64,000 nt of DNA from Pseudogulbenkiania subflava DSM 22618 (GCF_900177275.1 NZ_FXAG01000006.1:124001-188000); one strand, 5' to 3'; counted from the first letter of the stretch, positions 44,743-56,314 are shown. The notes: generated from the letters alone by a model not told the origin. Numbers and translations are program-made.

Positions 44743-45504
44743 ATGCTGACCTTGACCTTGCTATGCGGTTTTGCTTTCTGTGCCGGACTGATCGATGCCG
44801 CCGTCGGCGGTGGCGGGCTGATCCAGATTCCGGCGCTATTCAACATTCTGCCTGCCGTACCGTCCGCCACACTGCTCGGCACCAACAAGCTCGCGTCGGC
44901 CTGCGGCACCTCGCTTGCGGCCCGTTCCTTCATCGGCAGAGTGGCAATTCCCTGGAGCCTGGTGCTGCCAGCCGCCTTCAGTGCCTTTGCCATGGCGTTC
45001 CTGGGCGCCGCCGCCGTGTCGGCGGTACCGACGGCGGTGCTGCGTCCGCTGGTACTGGTGCTCATCGTCGCCATGGCGCTCTATACCTTTTTCAAGAAGG
45101 ACTTCGGCGCGGTGCGGCGCCCGCTCTCGGTGGGCTGGCGCGAGCGCCTGCTGTCGCTGCTGGTCGGTGGGGCGATCGGCTTTTATGACGGGCTGTTCGG
45201 CCCTGGCACCGGCAGCTTCCTGATCTTTCTCTTCATCCGCTGCTTTGCCTTCGATTTCCTGCAGGCTTCCGCCTCTGCCAAACTGGTGAACCTGGCCACC
45301 AACATTGCAGCGCTGTGCTTTTTCGTCCCCACCGGCAAGGTGCTGTATGGCGTCGCCGCTCCGATGGCACTCAGCAACATGTTGGGGGCCTGGGTCGGGA
45401 CCCGCATCGCCATGAAACGCGGCACCGCGTTCATCCGCATGCTGTTCCTGTGCCTGCTGGCCATCCTGATCGTCAAGCTCGGCTACGACATGATCAAGGC
45501 TTGA
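44743..45504 (+). CDS. TauE/SafE-family (TSUP) membrane transporter
   Basis: A 253-residue inner-membrane protein with about eight helices. Family repeats: CAGLIDAAVGGGGLIQIPAL near the start and GFYDGLFGPGTGSFLIFLFI in the middle, then LVNLATNIAALCFF. Members export sulfite, sulfoacetate or other organic anions. The divergent LysR gene probably regulates it. Ends at a strong shared terminator. Confidence 0.92.
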   Translation: MLTLTLLCGFAFCAGLIDAAVGGGGLIQIPALFNILPAVPSATLLGTNKLASACGTSLAARSFIGRVAIPWSLVLPAAFSAFAMAFLGAAAVSAVPTAVLRPLVLVLIVAMALYTFFKKDFGAVRRPLSVGWRERLLSLLVGGAIGFYDGLFGPGTGSFLIFLFIRCFAFDFLQASASAKLVNLATNIAALCFFVPTGKVLYGVAAPMALSNMLGAWVGTRIAMKRGTAFIRMLFLCLLAILIVKLGYDMIKA

Positions 45505-45660
45505 CCCCTGCATCCGGCCCTTGCCATGACCTCACCGGCTCCTGGCCACGCAGCCTCCCAGCAAGCGGGTAGGCATCCTGCGGAGGCACACACGGCAGGG
45601 CCGGAAAAGCCATCTGAAGAAGAACCAGCGGTCAACCCGCCGGCCTCGTTTTCCATAAAA

Positions 45661-45688
45661 AAAACGCCACCGTTTCCGGTGGCGTTTT
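45661..45688. terminator. Bidirectional terminator between the TSUP gene and sucD
   Basis: AAAACGCCACCG, loop TTTC, perfect 12-bp complement; A-run and T-run on the two sides allow use by both convergent genes. Confidence 0.93.
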
Positions 45689-45713
45689 GCTTGGATCAGC
45701 CAGTCTTGACGAC

Positions 45714-46598
<885 letters not shown>

Positions 46599-46625
46599 TT
46601 TGAAATCCTTATGCGGTGCAGGTGA

Positions 46626-47795
46626 TTAGAGAGCGGCAACGGCAGCAACGATCTTCTCGGCTGCGTCGTTCAGGCCCTGGGCGGAGGTCAGCTTCAGACC
46701 GGATTCGTCCAGAATCTTGGCGCCCAGCTCGGCGTTGTTGCCTTCCAGGCGCACAACGACCGGCACGGTCACGTTCACTTCCTTCACGGCGGCGATGATC
46801 GCCTCGGCAATCATGTCGCAGCGCACGATGCCGCCGAAGATGTTGATCAGCACGCCCTTCACCGAGGTATCGGCCAGGATCAGCTTGAACGCTTCGATCA
46901 CGCGCTCCTTGGTGGCGCCGCCGCCCACGTCCAGGAAGTTGGCCGGCTGGCCACCCTTCAGCTTGATGATGTCCATGGTGGCCATCGCCAGACCGGCGCC
47001 GTTCACCATGCAGCCGATGTTGCCTTCCAGAGCCACGTAGTTCAGGTCGAACTCGGAAGCCTTCACTTCACGCTCGTTTTCCTGCGACTTGTCGCGCTGG
47101 GCCAGCAGTTCCGGGTGACGGTACAGAGCGTTGGAGTCGAGGTTGATCTTGCCGTCGACGCAAGCCAGTTCGCCGTTTTCACGCAGCGCCAGCGGGTTCA
47201 CTTCGAACAGCGCGAAGTCGTTGGCCACGAAGGCTTCGTAGGCGCCCAGCATCAGCTTGGTGAATTCGGCAACTTGCTTGCCGGAGAGGCCCAGGGCAAA
47301 CGCGCAATCGCGCGCCTGGAACGGCTGCATGCCGACCAGCGGGTCCACTTCGACCTTGATGATCTTTTCCGGGGTTTCTTCGGCAACTTTCTCGATTTCC
47401 ACGCCGCCTTCGGTGGACACCATGAACACCACGCGCTGGGTGCCACGGTCAACCACGGCGCCCAGGTACAGCTCGCGCTGTACCGGGTACATGTCTTCGC
47501 ATACCAGCACGCTGTTCACCGGCTGACCAGCCGCGTCGGTCTGATAGGTCACCAGGTTGGTGCCGATCAGCGTCTTGGCGACTTCGGCGGCTTCTTCGCG
47601 GCTCTTCACCACTTTCACACCACCGGCCTTGCCACGGCCACCGGCGTGGACCTGGGCCTTCACAACGGCAAACTTGCCGCCCAGCTTGTCGTAAGCAGCG
47701 GCGGCTTCTTCCGGCGAGTGAGCCAGAATGCCTTGTTGCACCGGCAGGCCGTACTTGGCCAGCAGCTCTTTCGCTTGGTATTCGTGCAGGTTCAT
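46626..47795 (-). CDS. sucC: Succinyl-CoA synthetase, beta subunit
   Basis: A 389-residue ATP-grasp subunit that binds nucleotide and succinate. Marks: [56 protein letters not shown], and [17 protein letters not shown]. First gene of sucCD; a separate promoter probably lies at 48012-48040, so the pair can be expressed independently of the genes upstream. Confidence 0.98.
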   Translation of the reverse strand: MNLHEYQAKELLAKYGLPVQQGILAHSPEEAAAAYDKLGGKFAVVKAQVHAGGRGKAGGVKVVKSREEAAEVAKTLIGTNLVTYQTDAAGQPVNSVLVCEDMYPVQRELYLGAVVDRGTQRVVFMVSTEGGVEIEKVAEETPEKIIKVEVDPLVGMQPFQARDCAFALGLSGKQVAEFTKLMLGAYEAFVANDFALFEVNPLALRENGELACVDGKINLDSNALYRHPELLAQRDKSQENEREVKASEFDLNYVALEGNIGCMVNGAGLAMATMDIIKLKGGQPANFLDVGGGATKERVIEAFKLILADTSVKGVLINIFGGIVRCDMIAEAIIAAVKEVNVTVPVVVRLEGNNAELGAKILDESGLKLTSAQGLNDAAEKIVAAVAAL

Positions 47796-47830
47796 CTATG
47801 GTTTCCTTTCGGTGGATAGTCGGCGGGCCT

Positions 47831-47841
47831 TTCGGCCAACC
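47831..47841 (-). repeat. Intergenic copy of the GGTTGGCCGAA word
   Basis: TTCGGCCAACC on the plus strand, in the sucC leader. One of 11 exact copies of the 10-mer core GTTGGCCGAA in the window; see the finding on uptake-like repeats. Confidence 0.6.
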
Positions 47842-47869
47842 TTGCTATGCCTGGGATTCTGCAAATTTA

Positions 47870-47888
47870 CCGCCCGCATCACGGGCGG
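47870..47888 (-). promoter_or_regulatory. Hairpin in the sucCD leader
   Basis: Perfect stem CCGCCCG, loop CATCA, CGGGCGG, about 75 bases before the sucC ATG. A second palindrome, ATGTAC-N5-GTACAT, is at 47973-47989. Both would be in the leader of a transcript from the promoter near 48012. Confidence 0.55.
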
Positions 47889-48011
47889 ATGGGTCAATCA
47901 ATCCAGCGCAAGACGAGAGTTCAGACTCGGCGGGCTGAGCCAAAACGAGGCACTCGGAGCGCCGCAACCGGAATGTACATCAAGTACATAAGGGTTTCGA
48001 AGCGCTGAGCG

Positions 48012-48040
48012 ACTATAAAATCCGCCCGCCGTGCACGCAA
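48012..48040 (-). promoter_or_regulatory. Candidate sucCD promoter
   Basis: On the minus strand TTGCGT (48035-48040), 17-bp spacer, TATAGT (48012-48017). It lies 36 bases behind lpd and leaves a leader of about 210 nt. Confidence 0.5.
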
Positions 48041-48075
48041 CAGCGTCTTGACACTGTCGCCGTCTGAACACCGTT

Positions 48076-49509
48076 TTAGCCGTGCAGCGCGCGCTTGTCA
48101 GCCGCCAGCGCCGCCTCATGTACCACTTCGGACAGCGACGGATGGGCGTGGACGATACGTGCCAGGTCTTCGCTGGCCGCCTTGAACTCCATCGACACCA
48201 CGCCTTCGGTGACCAGCTCGGACACCATCGGGCCAATCATGTGCAGGCCGAGGATACGGTCGGTCTTGGCGCAAGCCAGGATCTTCACGGTACCTTGCGC
48301 CTGGCCAAGACCCAGCGCGCGGCCGTTGGCAGCGAAGCCGGACGTGCCCTTCTTGTACTCAATGCCTTCGGCCTTGAGCTGCTCTTCGGTCTTGCCGACC
48401 CAGGCGATTTCCGGCGAGGTATAGATCACCCACGGAATCACGCCGAAGTCGACGTGCGGCTTCTGGCCGGCGATGCGCTCGGCCACGGCCACACCTTCTT
48501 CCGACGCCTTGTGCGCCAGCATCGGACCGCGCACCACGTCACCGATCGCCCACATGTTCGGCAGGTTGGTATGGCAGTGGTCATCCACCACCACGAAGCC
48601 ACGCTCGTCCATCTGCAGACCGACGTTCTCGCCGCCCAGGCCGGCGGTGTTCGGCACGCGGCCGATCGACACGATCAGCTTGTCGAACTCGGCGCTGAAG
48701 GCTTCACCGTTCAGCTCGTAGTTCACGGTAACGCTGTCGGTCGCAGTCTTGATCTCGCCGATCTTCACGCCCAGCTTGATGTCGAGACCGGTGTCCTTGG
48801 TCAGCGTCTTGAAGGCTTCCTTGGCGATCTGCTGGTCGGCGGCAGCGAGGAAGGTCGGCATCGCTTCGAGGATGGTCACCTCGGCGCCCAGACGCTTCCA
48901 GACCGAACCCATTTCCAGGCCGATCACGCCGGCGCCGATCACGCCCAGGCGCTTAGGAGTGGCGCTCAGCGCCAGGGCGCCGGCGTTATCCAGTACCAGC
49001 TGGTTGTCGACCGGCAGGCCCGGCAGCTGACGCGGGTTGGACCCGGTGGCGATGATGACATGGGTGGCTTCCAGGGTGTCGACCACGGCACCGTTGTCGC
49101 TGACCTCGATCACCCAGCGCTCGCCCTGGCGGCCTTTCAGGCTGGCCAGACCGTGGATGTTCGCGACCTTGTTCTTCTTGAACAGGAAGGCGATACCGCC
49201 GGCGTTCTTGGTGATGATGCCGTCCTTGCGCTTGAGCATCTCGGCGACGTCCATCTTGGCGCCGTCCACCGTGATGCCGTGCTTGGCGAAGTCGTGCTGC
49301 ACGGCGTGGAAGTTTTCCGACGACTGCAGCAACGCCTTGGACGGGATGCAGCCTACGTTCAGGCAGGTACCACCGAGGGAAGGCTTGCCTTCCGGGTTCT
49401 TGTAGGCGTCGACGCAAGCGGTGTTGAAGCCCAGCTGCGCTGCGCGAATGGCGGCCACGTAGCCGCCAGGGCCGCCGCCGATGACGACGACGTCAAACTG
49501 CTGACTCAT
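48076..49509 (-). CDS. lpd: Dihydrolipoyl dehydrogenase (E3)
   Basis: A 477-residue FAD disulfide reductase that re-oxidises lipoyl groups of the 2-oxoglutarate dehydrogenase complex. FAD site [20 protein letters not shown]; redox pair in [20 protein letters not shown] site [20 protein letters not shown]; His-Glu near the end in HAHPSLSEV. Being behind sucAB it is the partner of that complex. ATG at 49509 gives the standard [13 protein letters not shown] start. Confidence 0.97.
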   Translation of the reverse strand: MSQQFDVVVIGGGPGGYVAAIRAAQLGFNTACVDAYKNPEGKPSLGGTCLNVGCIPSKALLQSSENFHAVQHDFAKHGITVDGAKMDVAEMLKRKDGIITKNAGGIAFLFKKNKVANIHGLASLKGRQGERWVIEVSDNGAVVDTLEATHVIIATGSNPRQLPGLPVDNQLVLDNAGALALSATPKRLGVIGAGVIGLEMGSVWKRLGAEVTILEAMPTFLAAADQQIAKEAFKTLTKDTGLDIKLGVKIGEIKTATDSVTVNYELNGEAFSAEFDKLIVSIGRVPNTAGLGGENVGLQMDERGFVVVDDHCHTNLPNMWAIGDVVRGPMLAHKASEEGVAVAERIAGQKPHVDFGVIPWVIYTSPEIAWVGKTEEQLKAEGIEYKKGTSGFAANGRALGLGQAQGTVKILACAKTDRILGLHMIGPMVSELVTEGVVSMEFKAASEDLARIVHAHPSLSEVVHEAALAADKRALHG

Positions 49510-49527
49510 TGAATTCCCCTGTTTCGC

Positions 49528-49628
49528 GGAGGCCGGTCCCGGCAAGCGCCTGGACCGGCTCCGTGTCGCCGTCTCTGCTAGAAACGGCGACGCACATTCG
49601 TAATGCCCGGAATCGTCGATTCCGGGCA
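49528..49628 (-). promoter_or_regulatory. Two strong hairpins between sucB and lpd
   Basis: TGCCCGGAATC, loop GTC, perfect complement (49604-49628), 10 bases behind the sucB stop; then GGAGGCCGGTCC with GGACCGGCTCC (49528-49562, one bulge), just before the lpd start. No T-tracts, so processing or stability elements seem more likely than terminators. Confidence 0.6.
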
Positions 49629-49637
49629 GGCAAGACC

Positions 49638-50891
49638 TTACAGGTCGAGGATCAGGCGGGCCGGATCTTCGATCGCGTCCTTGATCGCCACCAGGCTCAG
49701 AACAGCTTCGCGGCCGTCGATGATGCGGTGGTCGTAGGACTGAGCCAGGTACATCATCGGGCGCACCACCACCTGGCCGTTCTCGACCACGGCACGTTCC
49801 TTGGTAGCGTGCATGCCGAGGATCGCGGACTGCGGCGGGTTGATGATCGGGGTCGACATCATCGAACCGAAGGTACCGCCGTTGGAGATGGTAAACGTGC
49901 CGCCGGTCAGCTCTTCCACGGTCAGCTTGCCTTCCTGGGCACGCTTGCCGAAGTCGGCGATCTGCTTCTCGATCTCGGCCAGGCTCAGCTGGTCGGCGTT
50001 ACGGATCACCGGCACCACCAGGCCACGCGGGCTGCCCACGGCCACGCCGATATCGAAGTAGCCGTGATAGATGATGTCGTTGCCGTCGACCGAGGCGTTC
50101 ACGATCGGGTATTTCTTCAAGGCGGCCACGGCAGCCTTGACGAAGAAGCCCATGAAGCCCAGCTTGATGCCGTGTTCCTTCTCGAAGCGGTCCTTGTACT
50201 TGTTGCGCAAGTCCATCACTGGCTTCATGTTCACTTCGTTGAACGTGGTCAGGATGGCGTTGGTCTGCTGGGAGAGCACCAGACGCTCGGCCACGCGCTG
50301 ACGCAGACGCGACATCGGCACGCGCTGTTCCGGACGACCGGAGGTCAGGCTGGCCACGTTCACGGCCGGGGTGGAGGCCAGAGCGACACCGGCAGCCGGA
50401 GCGGCCGGAGCCACCACGGGGCCGGACTGGGCCGGAGCGGCAGCCGGCTTGGCAGCAGCGGCAGCCACATCTTCCTTCAGGATACGGCCGTCACGGCCGG
50501 AACCGCTCACGTCGGCCAGGTTCACGCCGGCTTCGGCGGCCAGCTTGGCGGCGGACGGCATGGCCGCGCCCCCCGGTGCCGCGGCGGCGGCGGCCGGAGC
50601 GGCAGCAGCTGGGGCCGCAGCAGCGGCGGCCGGAGCAACCTCACCCGCCTTGGCTTCGGTGTCGATCTGGGCAATCAGTTGGCCAGAGGTCACCGTGGCG
50701 CCGTCTTGCTCAACGATCTGAACGATAACACCGGCTTGCGGAGCCGGCAGTTCCAGGACGACCTTGTCGGTTTCGAGATCGATCAGGTTTTCGTCACGAT
50801 TGACGAACTCGCCGACCTTCTTGTGCCACGACATCAGGGTGGCTTCGGAAACCGATTCCGGCAGCTGAGGAACTTTCACTTCGATCAACAT
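49638..50891 (-). CDS. sucB: 2-oxoglutarate dehydrogenase E2 (dihydrolipoyl succinyltransferase)
   Basis: A 417-residue core subunit. One lipoyl domain (1-76; lipoylated Lys in [13 protein letters not shown]), an Ala/Pro linker (about 80-110), an E1/E3-binding domain ([20 protein letters not shown]), a second Ala/Pro linker and the catalytic domain (about 185-417) with the catalytic His in [13 protein letters not shown]. Transfers succinyl groups to CoA. ATG at 50891 chosen because [13 protein letters not shown] is the domain start. Confidence 0.97.
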   Translation of the reverse strand: MLIEVKVPQLPESVSEATLMSWHKKVGEFVNRDENLIDLETDKVVLELPAPQAGVIVQIVEQDGATVTSGQLIAQIDTEAKAGEVAPAAAAAAPAAAAPAAAAAAPGGAAMPSAAKLAAEAGVNLADVSGSGRDGRILKEDVAAAAAKPAAAPAQSGPVVAPAAPAAGVALASTPAVNVASLTSGRPEQRVPMSRLRQRVAERLVLSQQTNAILTTFNEVNMKPVMDLRNKYKDRFEKEHGIKLGFMGFFVKAAVAALKKYPIVNASVDGNDIIYHGYFDIGVAVGSPRGLVVPVIRNADQLSLAEIEKQIADFGKRAQEGKLTVEELTGGTFTISNGGTFGSMMSTPIINPPQSAILGMHATKERAVVENGQVVVRPMMYLAQSYDHRIIDGREAVLSLVAIKDAIEDPARLILDL

Positions 50892-50908
50892 TATTGTCTT
50901 CTCCGTTG

Positions 50909-50930
50909 ACGGGGGGAGCCCTCCCCCCGT
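50909..50930 (-). promoter_or_regulatory. Hairpin between sucA and sucB
   Basis: ACGGGGGGAG, loop CC, CTCCCCCCGT: a perfect 10-bp stem in a 57-bp gap, immediately before the sucB ribosome site. Confidence 0.6.
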
Positions 50931-50948
50931 GTGCACTGTCAGGGTGTG

Positions 50949-53777
50949 TTATTTGTTCAGCGTCATTGCTTCGTCAAGGAAGTCCTTGAGCTGGGCAACG
51001 TGTTTGCTCATGTAGCCGACGGCGGGCGAGGCGGACGACGGACGGCCGGCGAACGACAGCGTCTGCTTGGCGCCCAGAAGGCCCTCGAGACGATGGCGGA
51101 TCTGGTACCAGGCGCCCTGGTTGCGCGGCTCTTCCTGCACCCACATGACTTCTTTCAGCGCCGGGAACTTGGCCAGTTCGGCGGCGACCTGCTCGGTCGG
51201 GAACGGATAGAGCTGCTCGATGCGCACGATGGCGATGTCCTGCTCCAGCTCGCGCTCCTTGCGGGCGTTGACCAGGTCGTAATACACCTGGCCGGCGCAC
51301 AGCAGCGCGCGCTTCACCTTCTTCGGGTCCTGGATGCCGGCGTCGCCGATCACCGGGCGGAACGACCCCTGGGTCAGGGTCTCGACCGGGCTCATCGCGT
51401 CCTTGTAGCGCAGCAGGCGCTTGGACAGGAAGATCACCAGCGGCTTGCGATACGGGCGCAGCACCTGGCGGCGCAGCACGTGGAACATCTGTGCGGCTTC
51501 GGACGGCATCACGATCTGGATGTTGTGCTCGGCACACAGTTGCAGCCAGCGCTCCAGACGGGCGGAGGAGTGCTCCGGGCCCTGACCGTCGTAGCCGTGC
51601 GGCAGGATGGTGGTCAGACCAGACAGACGGCCCCACTTGGTTTCGCCGGAGCTGATGAACTGGTCGATGGCCACCTGGGCGCCGTTGGCGAAGTCGCCGA
51701 ACTGGGCTTCCCAGATCACCAGCTGATCCGGTGCGGTGCAGGAATAGCCGTACTCGTAGGCCATCACCGCTTCTTCGTTCAGGATCGAGTCGATCACCAG
51801 GAACTCGCCCTGGTTGTCGGACATGTTGCGCAGCGGCACGTAGCTGCCCTGGTCCCAACGCTCGCGGTTCTGGTCGTGCACCACGGCATGGCGATGCGAG
51901 AAGGTACCGCGGCCGGAGTCTTCACCTGACAGGCGCACGCCGAAGCCGTTGGTCACGAGAGAGGCGTACGCCACCGTTTCCGCCATGCCCCAGTCGACCG
52001 GCTGCTCGCCGGCTGCCATGGCGACGCGGGCATTCAGCACCTTCTGCACCGTCGGATGCGGCTTGAAGCCTTCCGGTACCGTGGTGAACTTCTCGGTCAG
52101 ACGCTGGATATCGGCCAGCGGCAGCGAGGTGTCGGTCGGGTGAGCCCAGTGGGTGCCCAGGTACGGGGTCCAGTCCAGCGCGTGTTCGCGGCGATAATTG
52201 GTCAGCACGGTCTGTTCGACGTGCTCCCCCTTGTCCAGCGCGTCGCGGTAGGCGCGGATGAAACCATCCGCCTCTTCCGCGCTCAGCACGCCCTCGGCCA
52301 CCAGACGCTCGGCGTACATGGCGCGCACGCCGGCGTGCTTGGCGATCTTCTTGTACATCATCGGCTGGGTGAGGAACGGATCGTCGCCCTCGTTGTGGCC
52401 CAGCTTGCGGTAGCACACCAGATCGATCACCACATCCTTGTGGAAGGTCATGCGGTAGTCGAGCGCAGCCTGCATCACGTAACACACGGCTTCCGGATCG
52501 TCGCCGTTGACGTGCAGGATCGGTGCTTCGACCATCTTCGCCACGTCGGTACAGTACAGCGTGGAGCGCATGTCGCGGGTGTCGGAGGTGGTGAAGCCGA
52601 CCTGGTTGTTGACGACGATGTGGATGGTGCCGCCGGTACCGTAGCCGCGGGTTTGCGACAGGTTGAAGGTACCCTGGTTGACACCGAGGCCGGCGAAGGC
52701 CGAGTCACCGTGGATCAGCACCGGAACCACCTGGTTGCGGGCACTGTCGCCACGACGATCCTGGCGGGCACGGACCGAACCCTCGACCACCGGGTTGACG
52801 ATTTCCAGGTGCGACGGGTTGAACGCCAGCGAGACGTGCATCGGACCGTCGGCGGTCGGAATGTCGCTGGAGAAGCCCATGTGGTACTTCACGTCGCCGG
52901 AGGCCAGTTGCGTCATGGCCTTGCCTTCGAACTCGGCGAACAGGTCGCGCGGCAGCTTGCCCAGCGTGTTCACCAGCACGTTCAGACGACCACGGTGAGC
53001 CATCCCGATGATCAGCTCTTGCACGCCCTGGCTGGTGGCATTCTGGATCAGGTGATCCAGCGCGGCGATGGTGGACTCGCCGCCTTCCAGCGAAAAGCGC
53101 TTCTGGCCGACGTAACGGGTGTGCAGGTAACGCTCCAGCGTCTCGGCAGCCGTGATCTGCTTGAAGATGCGCTTTTTCTTGTCGCTGTCGTAACGCGGGG
53201 TCGACAGATCACCTTCGAAGCGCTGCTGTACCCAGTGCTTTTCTTCGGAGGTGGTGATGTGCATGTACTCGAGGCCGACGTTGCCGCAGTAGGTCTGCTT
53301 CAGGCGGGCCAGGATTTCGGACAGCGGCAGCTTCTTCGGACCGACCAGCGAGCCGGCGTTGAACAGCACCGCCATGTCGGCGTCGGTCAGGCCGTGCGTA
53401 GCCGGATCGAGCTCGCGGATGGTGGCCTGGTCCATGCGCTTGAGCGGATCGAGGTTGGCCTGGCGCGAGCCGAGCACGCGGTAGGCCGAGATCAGCTTGA
53501 GCACGGCGACCTGCTTCTGCATCGACTCCCAGTCCGTGGCGGCGCTGCTGCGCTGGCCCAGTGCCGGCTTCTTGGCCAGCTGGATGAAGGATTCCTGGAT
53601 AGGCTGGTGCGGCACGTCACGCTCGGCGGCGCCCGGTGCCTGTGCCAGCTTGTCGAAGTAGCTGCGCCACTCGCTCGACACCCCGTTCGGATCCGCGAGG
53701 TACTGTTCGTACAGCTCCTCGATGAACGGTGCATTCCCACCGAACAGGTAGGAATGACTGTACATGGATTGCATCAT
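50949..53777 (-). CDS. sucA: 2-oxoglutarate dehydrogenase E1
   Basis: A 942-residue thiamine-diphosphate enzyme that decarboxylates 2-oxoglutarate and passes the succinyl group to the SucB lipoyl arm. Marks: SYLFGGNAPFIEELYEQYLA at the start, GMAHRGRLNVLVNTLGK, VLIHGDSAFAGLGVNQGTFN, YRKLGHNEGDDPFLTQPMMY and SGEDSGRGTFSHRHAVVHDQ. Full length. Start is the first of two adjacent ATGs (53777). Confidence 0.98.
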   Translation of the reverse strand: MMQSMYSHSYLFGGNAPFIEELYEQYLADPNGVSSEWRSYFDKLAQAPGAAERDVPHQPIQESFIQLAKKPALGQRSSAATDWESMQKQVAVLKLISAYRVLGSRQANLDPLKRMDQATIRELDPATHGLTDADMAVLFNAGSLVGPKKLPLSEILARLKQTYCGNVGLEYMHITTSEEKHWVQQRFEGDLSTPRYDSDKKKRIFKQITAAETLERYLHTRYVGQKRFSLEGGESTIAALDHLIQNATSQGVQELIIGMAHRGRLNVLVNTLGKLPRDLFAEFEGKAMTQLASGDVKYHMGFSSDIPTADGPMHVSLAFNPSHLEIVNPVVEGSVRARQDRRGDSARNQVVPVLIHGDSAFAGLGVNQGTFNLSQTRGYGTGGTIHIVVNNQVGFTTSDTRDMRSTLYCTDVAKMVEAPILHVNGDDPEAVCYVMQAALDYRMTFHKDVVIDLVCYRKLGHNEGDDPFLTQPMMYKKIAKHAGVRAMYAERLVAEGVLSAEEADGFIRAYRDALDKGEHVEQTVLTNYRREHALDWTPYLGTHWAHPTDTSLPLADIQRLTEKFTTVPEGFKPHPTVQKVLNARVAMAAGEQPVDWGMAETVAYASLVTNGFGVRLSGEDSGRGTFSHRHAVVHDQNRERWDQGSYVPLRNMSDNQGEFLVIDSILNEEAVMAYEYGYSCTAPDQLVIWEAQFGDFANGAQVAIDQFISSGETKWGRLSGLTTILPHGYDGQGPEHSSARLERWLQLCAEHNIQIVMPSEAAQMFHVLRRQVLRPYRKPLVIFLSKRLLRYKDAMSPVETLTQGSFRPVIGDAGIQDPKKVKRALLCAGQVYYDLVNARKERELEQDIAIVRIEQLYPFPTEQVAAELAKFPALKEVMWVQEEPRNQGAWYQIRHRLEGLLGAKQTLSFAGRPSSASPAVGYMSKHVAQLKDFLDEAMTLNK

Positions 53778-53946
53778 TGTTCGACCCTTTATTTTGTCTG
53801 TGTTGCTGTGTTGCTCGGTTAGACCTGCAACGCCCGGTGCCGCTGACGTTACAAAAGCACTGGGGAAATGGCGCATCGGCGAGCCGATCTCCATTGCCGC
53901 AAGGCTCGTGTCGCCACGTTGCTACGGAATTTTTACCCCGCCGGAA

Positions 53947-53982
53947 GAGAAGTTGGCCGAAGGATGCTTCGGCCAACTTCTC
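53947..53982 (-). repeat. Inverted pair of the GTTGGCCGAA word downstream of gltA
   Basis: A perfect 15-bp stem (GAGAAGTTGGCCGAA, 6-nt loop, complement) 13 bases behind the gltA stop. Each arm contains the 10-mer GTTGGCCGAA. No T-run follows, but the position is that of a terminator; in Neisseria, uptake sequences are often arranged as such inverted pairs. Confidence 0.75.
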
Positions 53983-53995
53983 ACCTAGCGATGAC

Positions 53996-55285
53996 TCAGC
54001 GCTGTTCGACCGCGACGTAATCGCGACGTTCTGCACCGGTGTACAGCTGGCGCGGACGGCCGATCTTCTGCTGCGGATCGGAGATCATCTCGTTCCAGTG
54101 GCTGATCCAGCCCACGGTACGAGCCAAGGCGAAGATCGGGGTGAACATCGACACCGGGATGCCGATGGCCGACAGCACGATACCCGAGTAGAAGTCCACG
54201 TTCGGGTACAGCTTGCGCTCGATGAAGTACGGATCGGACAGGGCGATCTTCTCCAGTTCCATGGCCAGCTTGAACTTCGGATCGTTGTGCAGGCCCAGCT
54301 CGTTCAGCACTTCGTCGCAGGTCTGCTTCATGATCTTGGCGCGCGGGTCCATGTTCTTGTACACGCGGTGGCCGAAGCCCATCAGCTTGTAGCGCTTGTC
54401 CTTCACGCCCTGCATGAAGTCGGCCACGTTGTCCACGCTGCCGATCTCATCCAGCATCTTCAGCACGGCTTCGTTGGCGCCACCGTGGGACGGACCCCAC
54501 AGGCAGGCGATACCGGCGGCGATACACGCGAACGGGTTGGCACCCGACGAACCGGCCAGACGCACGGTCGAGGTCGACGCGTTCTGCTCGTGATCGGCGT
54601 GCAGGGTAAAGATGCGGTCCAGCGCACGGGCCGTGATCGGGTTCACCTTGTACTCTTCGCACGGGGTCGAGAACATCATGTGCAGGAAGTTCTCGGCGTA
54701 GCTCAGGCCGTTCTTCGGATAGCTGAACGGCAGGCCCTTGTTGTAGCGGTAGGCCTGGGCTGCGATGTTCGGGATCTTGGCGATCAGGCGATGCGCCGAC
54801 ACTTCGCGGTGGTGCGCATCGTTGATGTCCAGCGAATCGTGATAGAACGCCGACAGCGCGCCGACCACACCGACCATTACCGCCATCGGGTGTGCATCGC
54901 GACGGAAGCCCTTGAACACGGTCAGGATCTGATCGTGCAGCATGTTGTGACGCAGCACCTTGCGGTCGAAGTCGGCCTTCTGCGCGGCGGTCGGCAGTTC
55001 GCCGTTCAGCAGCAGGTAACAGACTTCCAGGTAGTCGCTCTTCTCAGCCAGTTGCTCGATCGGGTAACCGCGGTAGTACAGCTGGCCCAGATCACCATCG
55101 ATGAACGTGATCTTGGATTCGCAGCTGGCGGTCGCCAGGAAACCCGGGTCAAAGGTAAACATGCCGGTCTTGCCAAAAGAGCGGATGTCCACCACGTCCG
55201 GACCCAGAGTGCCTTCCAGCACCGGCAGTTCCAGAGCGTCTTTTCCTTCGTTGTAAGTGAGCGTCACTTTACGGTTGCTTTCCAC
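53996..55285 (-). CDS. gltA: Citrate synthase (type II)
   Basis: A 429-residue hexameric-type citrate synthase. Catalytic residues are seen in [20 protein letters not shown] and [16 protein letters not shown], with [19 protein letters not shown] around the third; [20 protein letters not shown]-like N-terminal region is present as [18 protein letters not shown]. Joins acetyl-CoA and oxaloacetate. Located between sdhE and sucA, with a hairpin behind it that may separate the two transcripts. Confidence 0.98.
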   Translation of the reverse strand: MESNRKVTLTYNEGKDALELPVLEGTLGPDVVDIRSFGKTGMFTFDPGFLATASCESKITFIDGDLGQLYYRGYPIEQLAEKSDYLEVCYLLLNGELPTAAQKADFDRKVLRHNMLHDQILTVFKGFRRDAHPMAVMVGVVGALSAFYHDSLDINDAHHREVSAHRLIAKIPNIAAQAYRYNKGLPFSYPKNGLSYAENFLHMMFSTPCEEYKVNPITARALDRIFTLHADHEQNASTSTVRLAGSSGANPFACIAAGIACLWGPSHGGANEAVLKMLDEIGSVDNVADFMQGVKDKRYKLMGFGHRVYKNMDPRAKIMKQTCDEVLNELGLHNDPKFKLAMELEKIALSDPYFIERKLYPNVDFYSGIVLSAIGIPVSMFTPIFALARTVGWISHWNEMISDPQQKIGRPRQLYTGAERRDYVAVEQR

Positions 55286-55344
55286 AGCAATTCTCCCAGT
55301 CTGGTTTATGGTCGTTGTAATCGGTGCGCCTTGCAGGCCGGCCG

Positions 55345-55593
55345 TCAGATCGCCCTCAGAATCTCCACGATCTGCATGATTGCGGGGTCGTCGAGGTCCG
55401 TCTTGCCGTTGACGACATCCAGAAAATCATTATCAGGCAGTTCGAGGAGAGCCTTGTAGGCGGACATCTCCGCCGGGGAGAGCGAATCGAAGCGCTGGGC
55501 GAGGAACCGCTCCAGCACCAGATCCAGCTCCAACAGCCCCCGGCGGGAATGCCAACGGATCCGTTTCAGTTCGACCGGATCAAAGTCGGTCAT
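55345..55593 (-). CDS. sdhE: SdhE, FAD assembly factor of succinate dehydrogenase
   Basis: An 82-residue protein with the flavinylation motif RRGLLELD (RGxxE) at about residues 15-22; it helps attach FAD covalently to SdhA. The ATG overlaps the sdhB stop by four bases, fixing the start well inside a longer frame. Confidence 0.94.
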   Translation of the reverse strand: MTDFDPVELKRIRWHSRRGLLELDLVLERFLAQRFDSLSPAEMSAYKALLELPDNDFLDVVNGKTDLDDPAIMQIVEILRAI

Positions 55594-56294
55594 ACCGCAC
55601 GCCTTACCATCAGATCCTTGATCTTGCCAATCGCCTTGGTCGGGTTGAGACCCTTCGGGCAGACGTCGACACAGTTCATGATGGTGTGGCAACGGAACAG
55701 ACGGTACGGATCTTCCAGGTTATCCAGACGCTCGCTGGTCGCTTCGTCGCGGGTATCCGCAATGAAACGGTAGGCGGCCAGCAGGCCGGCCGGGCCGACG
55801 AACTTGTCCGGGTTCCACCAGAACGACGGACACGACGTCGAGCAGCACGCGCACAGGATACATTCGTACAGGCCGTCCAGCTCCTTGCGGTCTTCCGGCG
55901 ACTGCAGACGCTCGCGTTCAGGACGCGGGCTGTCGTTGATCACATACGGCTTGATCGAGTGGTACTGCTTGAAGAACTGGGTCATGTCCACGATCAGGTC
56001 GCGGATCACCGGCAACCCCGGCAGCGGACGCAGGGTGATCGGCTCCTGCAGGTCGGCGATATCGGTGATGCAGGCCAGGCCGTTCTTGCCGTTGATGTTC
56101 ATGGCGTCGGAACCGCAGATGCCTTCGCGGCAGGAGCGGCGGAACGACAGGGTGTCGTCCATGGTCTTCAGCTTCACGATCACGTCCAGCAGTTTCACGT
56201 CGTTCGGGCCGATTTCGACCTCGTAATCCTGCATGTACGGCTTGGCGTCCTTGTCCGGATCGTAGCGGTAAATGGAAAAACGCATTTTCTTCAT
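55590..56294 (-). CDS. sdhB: Succinate dehydrogenase iron-sulfur subunit
   Basis: A 234-residue electron carrier with three clusters: [2Fe-2S] (CREGICGSDAMNINGKNGLA, then C), [4Fe-4S] (CILCACCSTSCP) and [3Fe-4S] (CHTIMNCVDVCPKGLNP). Passes electrons from SdhA to quinone. 20 bases after sdhA and coupled to sdhE. Confidence 0.98.
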   Translation of the reverse strand: MKKMRFSIYRYDPDKDAKPYMQDYEVEIGPNDVKLLDVIVKLKTMDDTLSFRRSCREGICGSDAMNINGKNGLACITDIADLQEPITLRPLPGLPVIRDLIVDMTQFFKQYHSIKPYVINDSPRPERERLQSPEDRKELDGLYECILCACCSTSCPSFWWNPDKFVGPAGLLAAYRFIADTRDEATSERLDNLEDPYRLFRCHTIMNCVDVCPKGLNPTKAIGKIKDLMVRRAV

Positions 56295-56314
56295 GTTGAA
56301 TCTCCGTTCGCCGC

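Noticed and set aside
52056-53822. Plus-strand frame of 588 codons opposite sucA
   Set aside because: Antisense shadow of a full-length sucA; no motif of its own.
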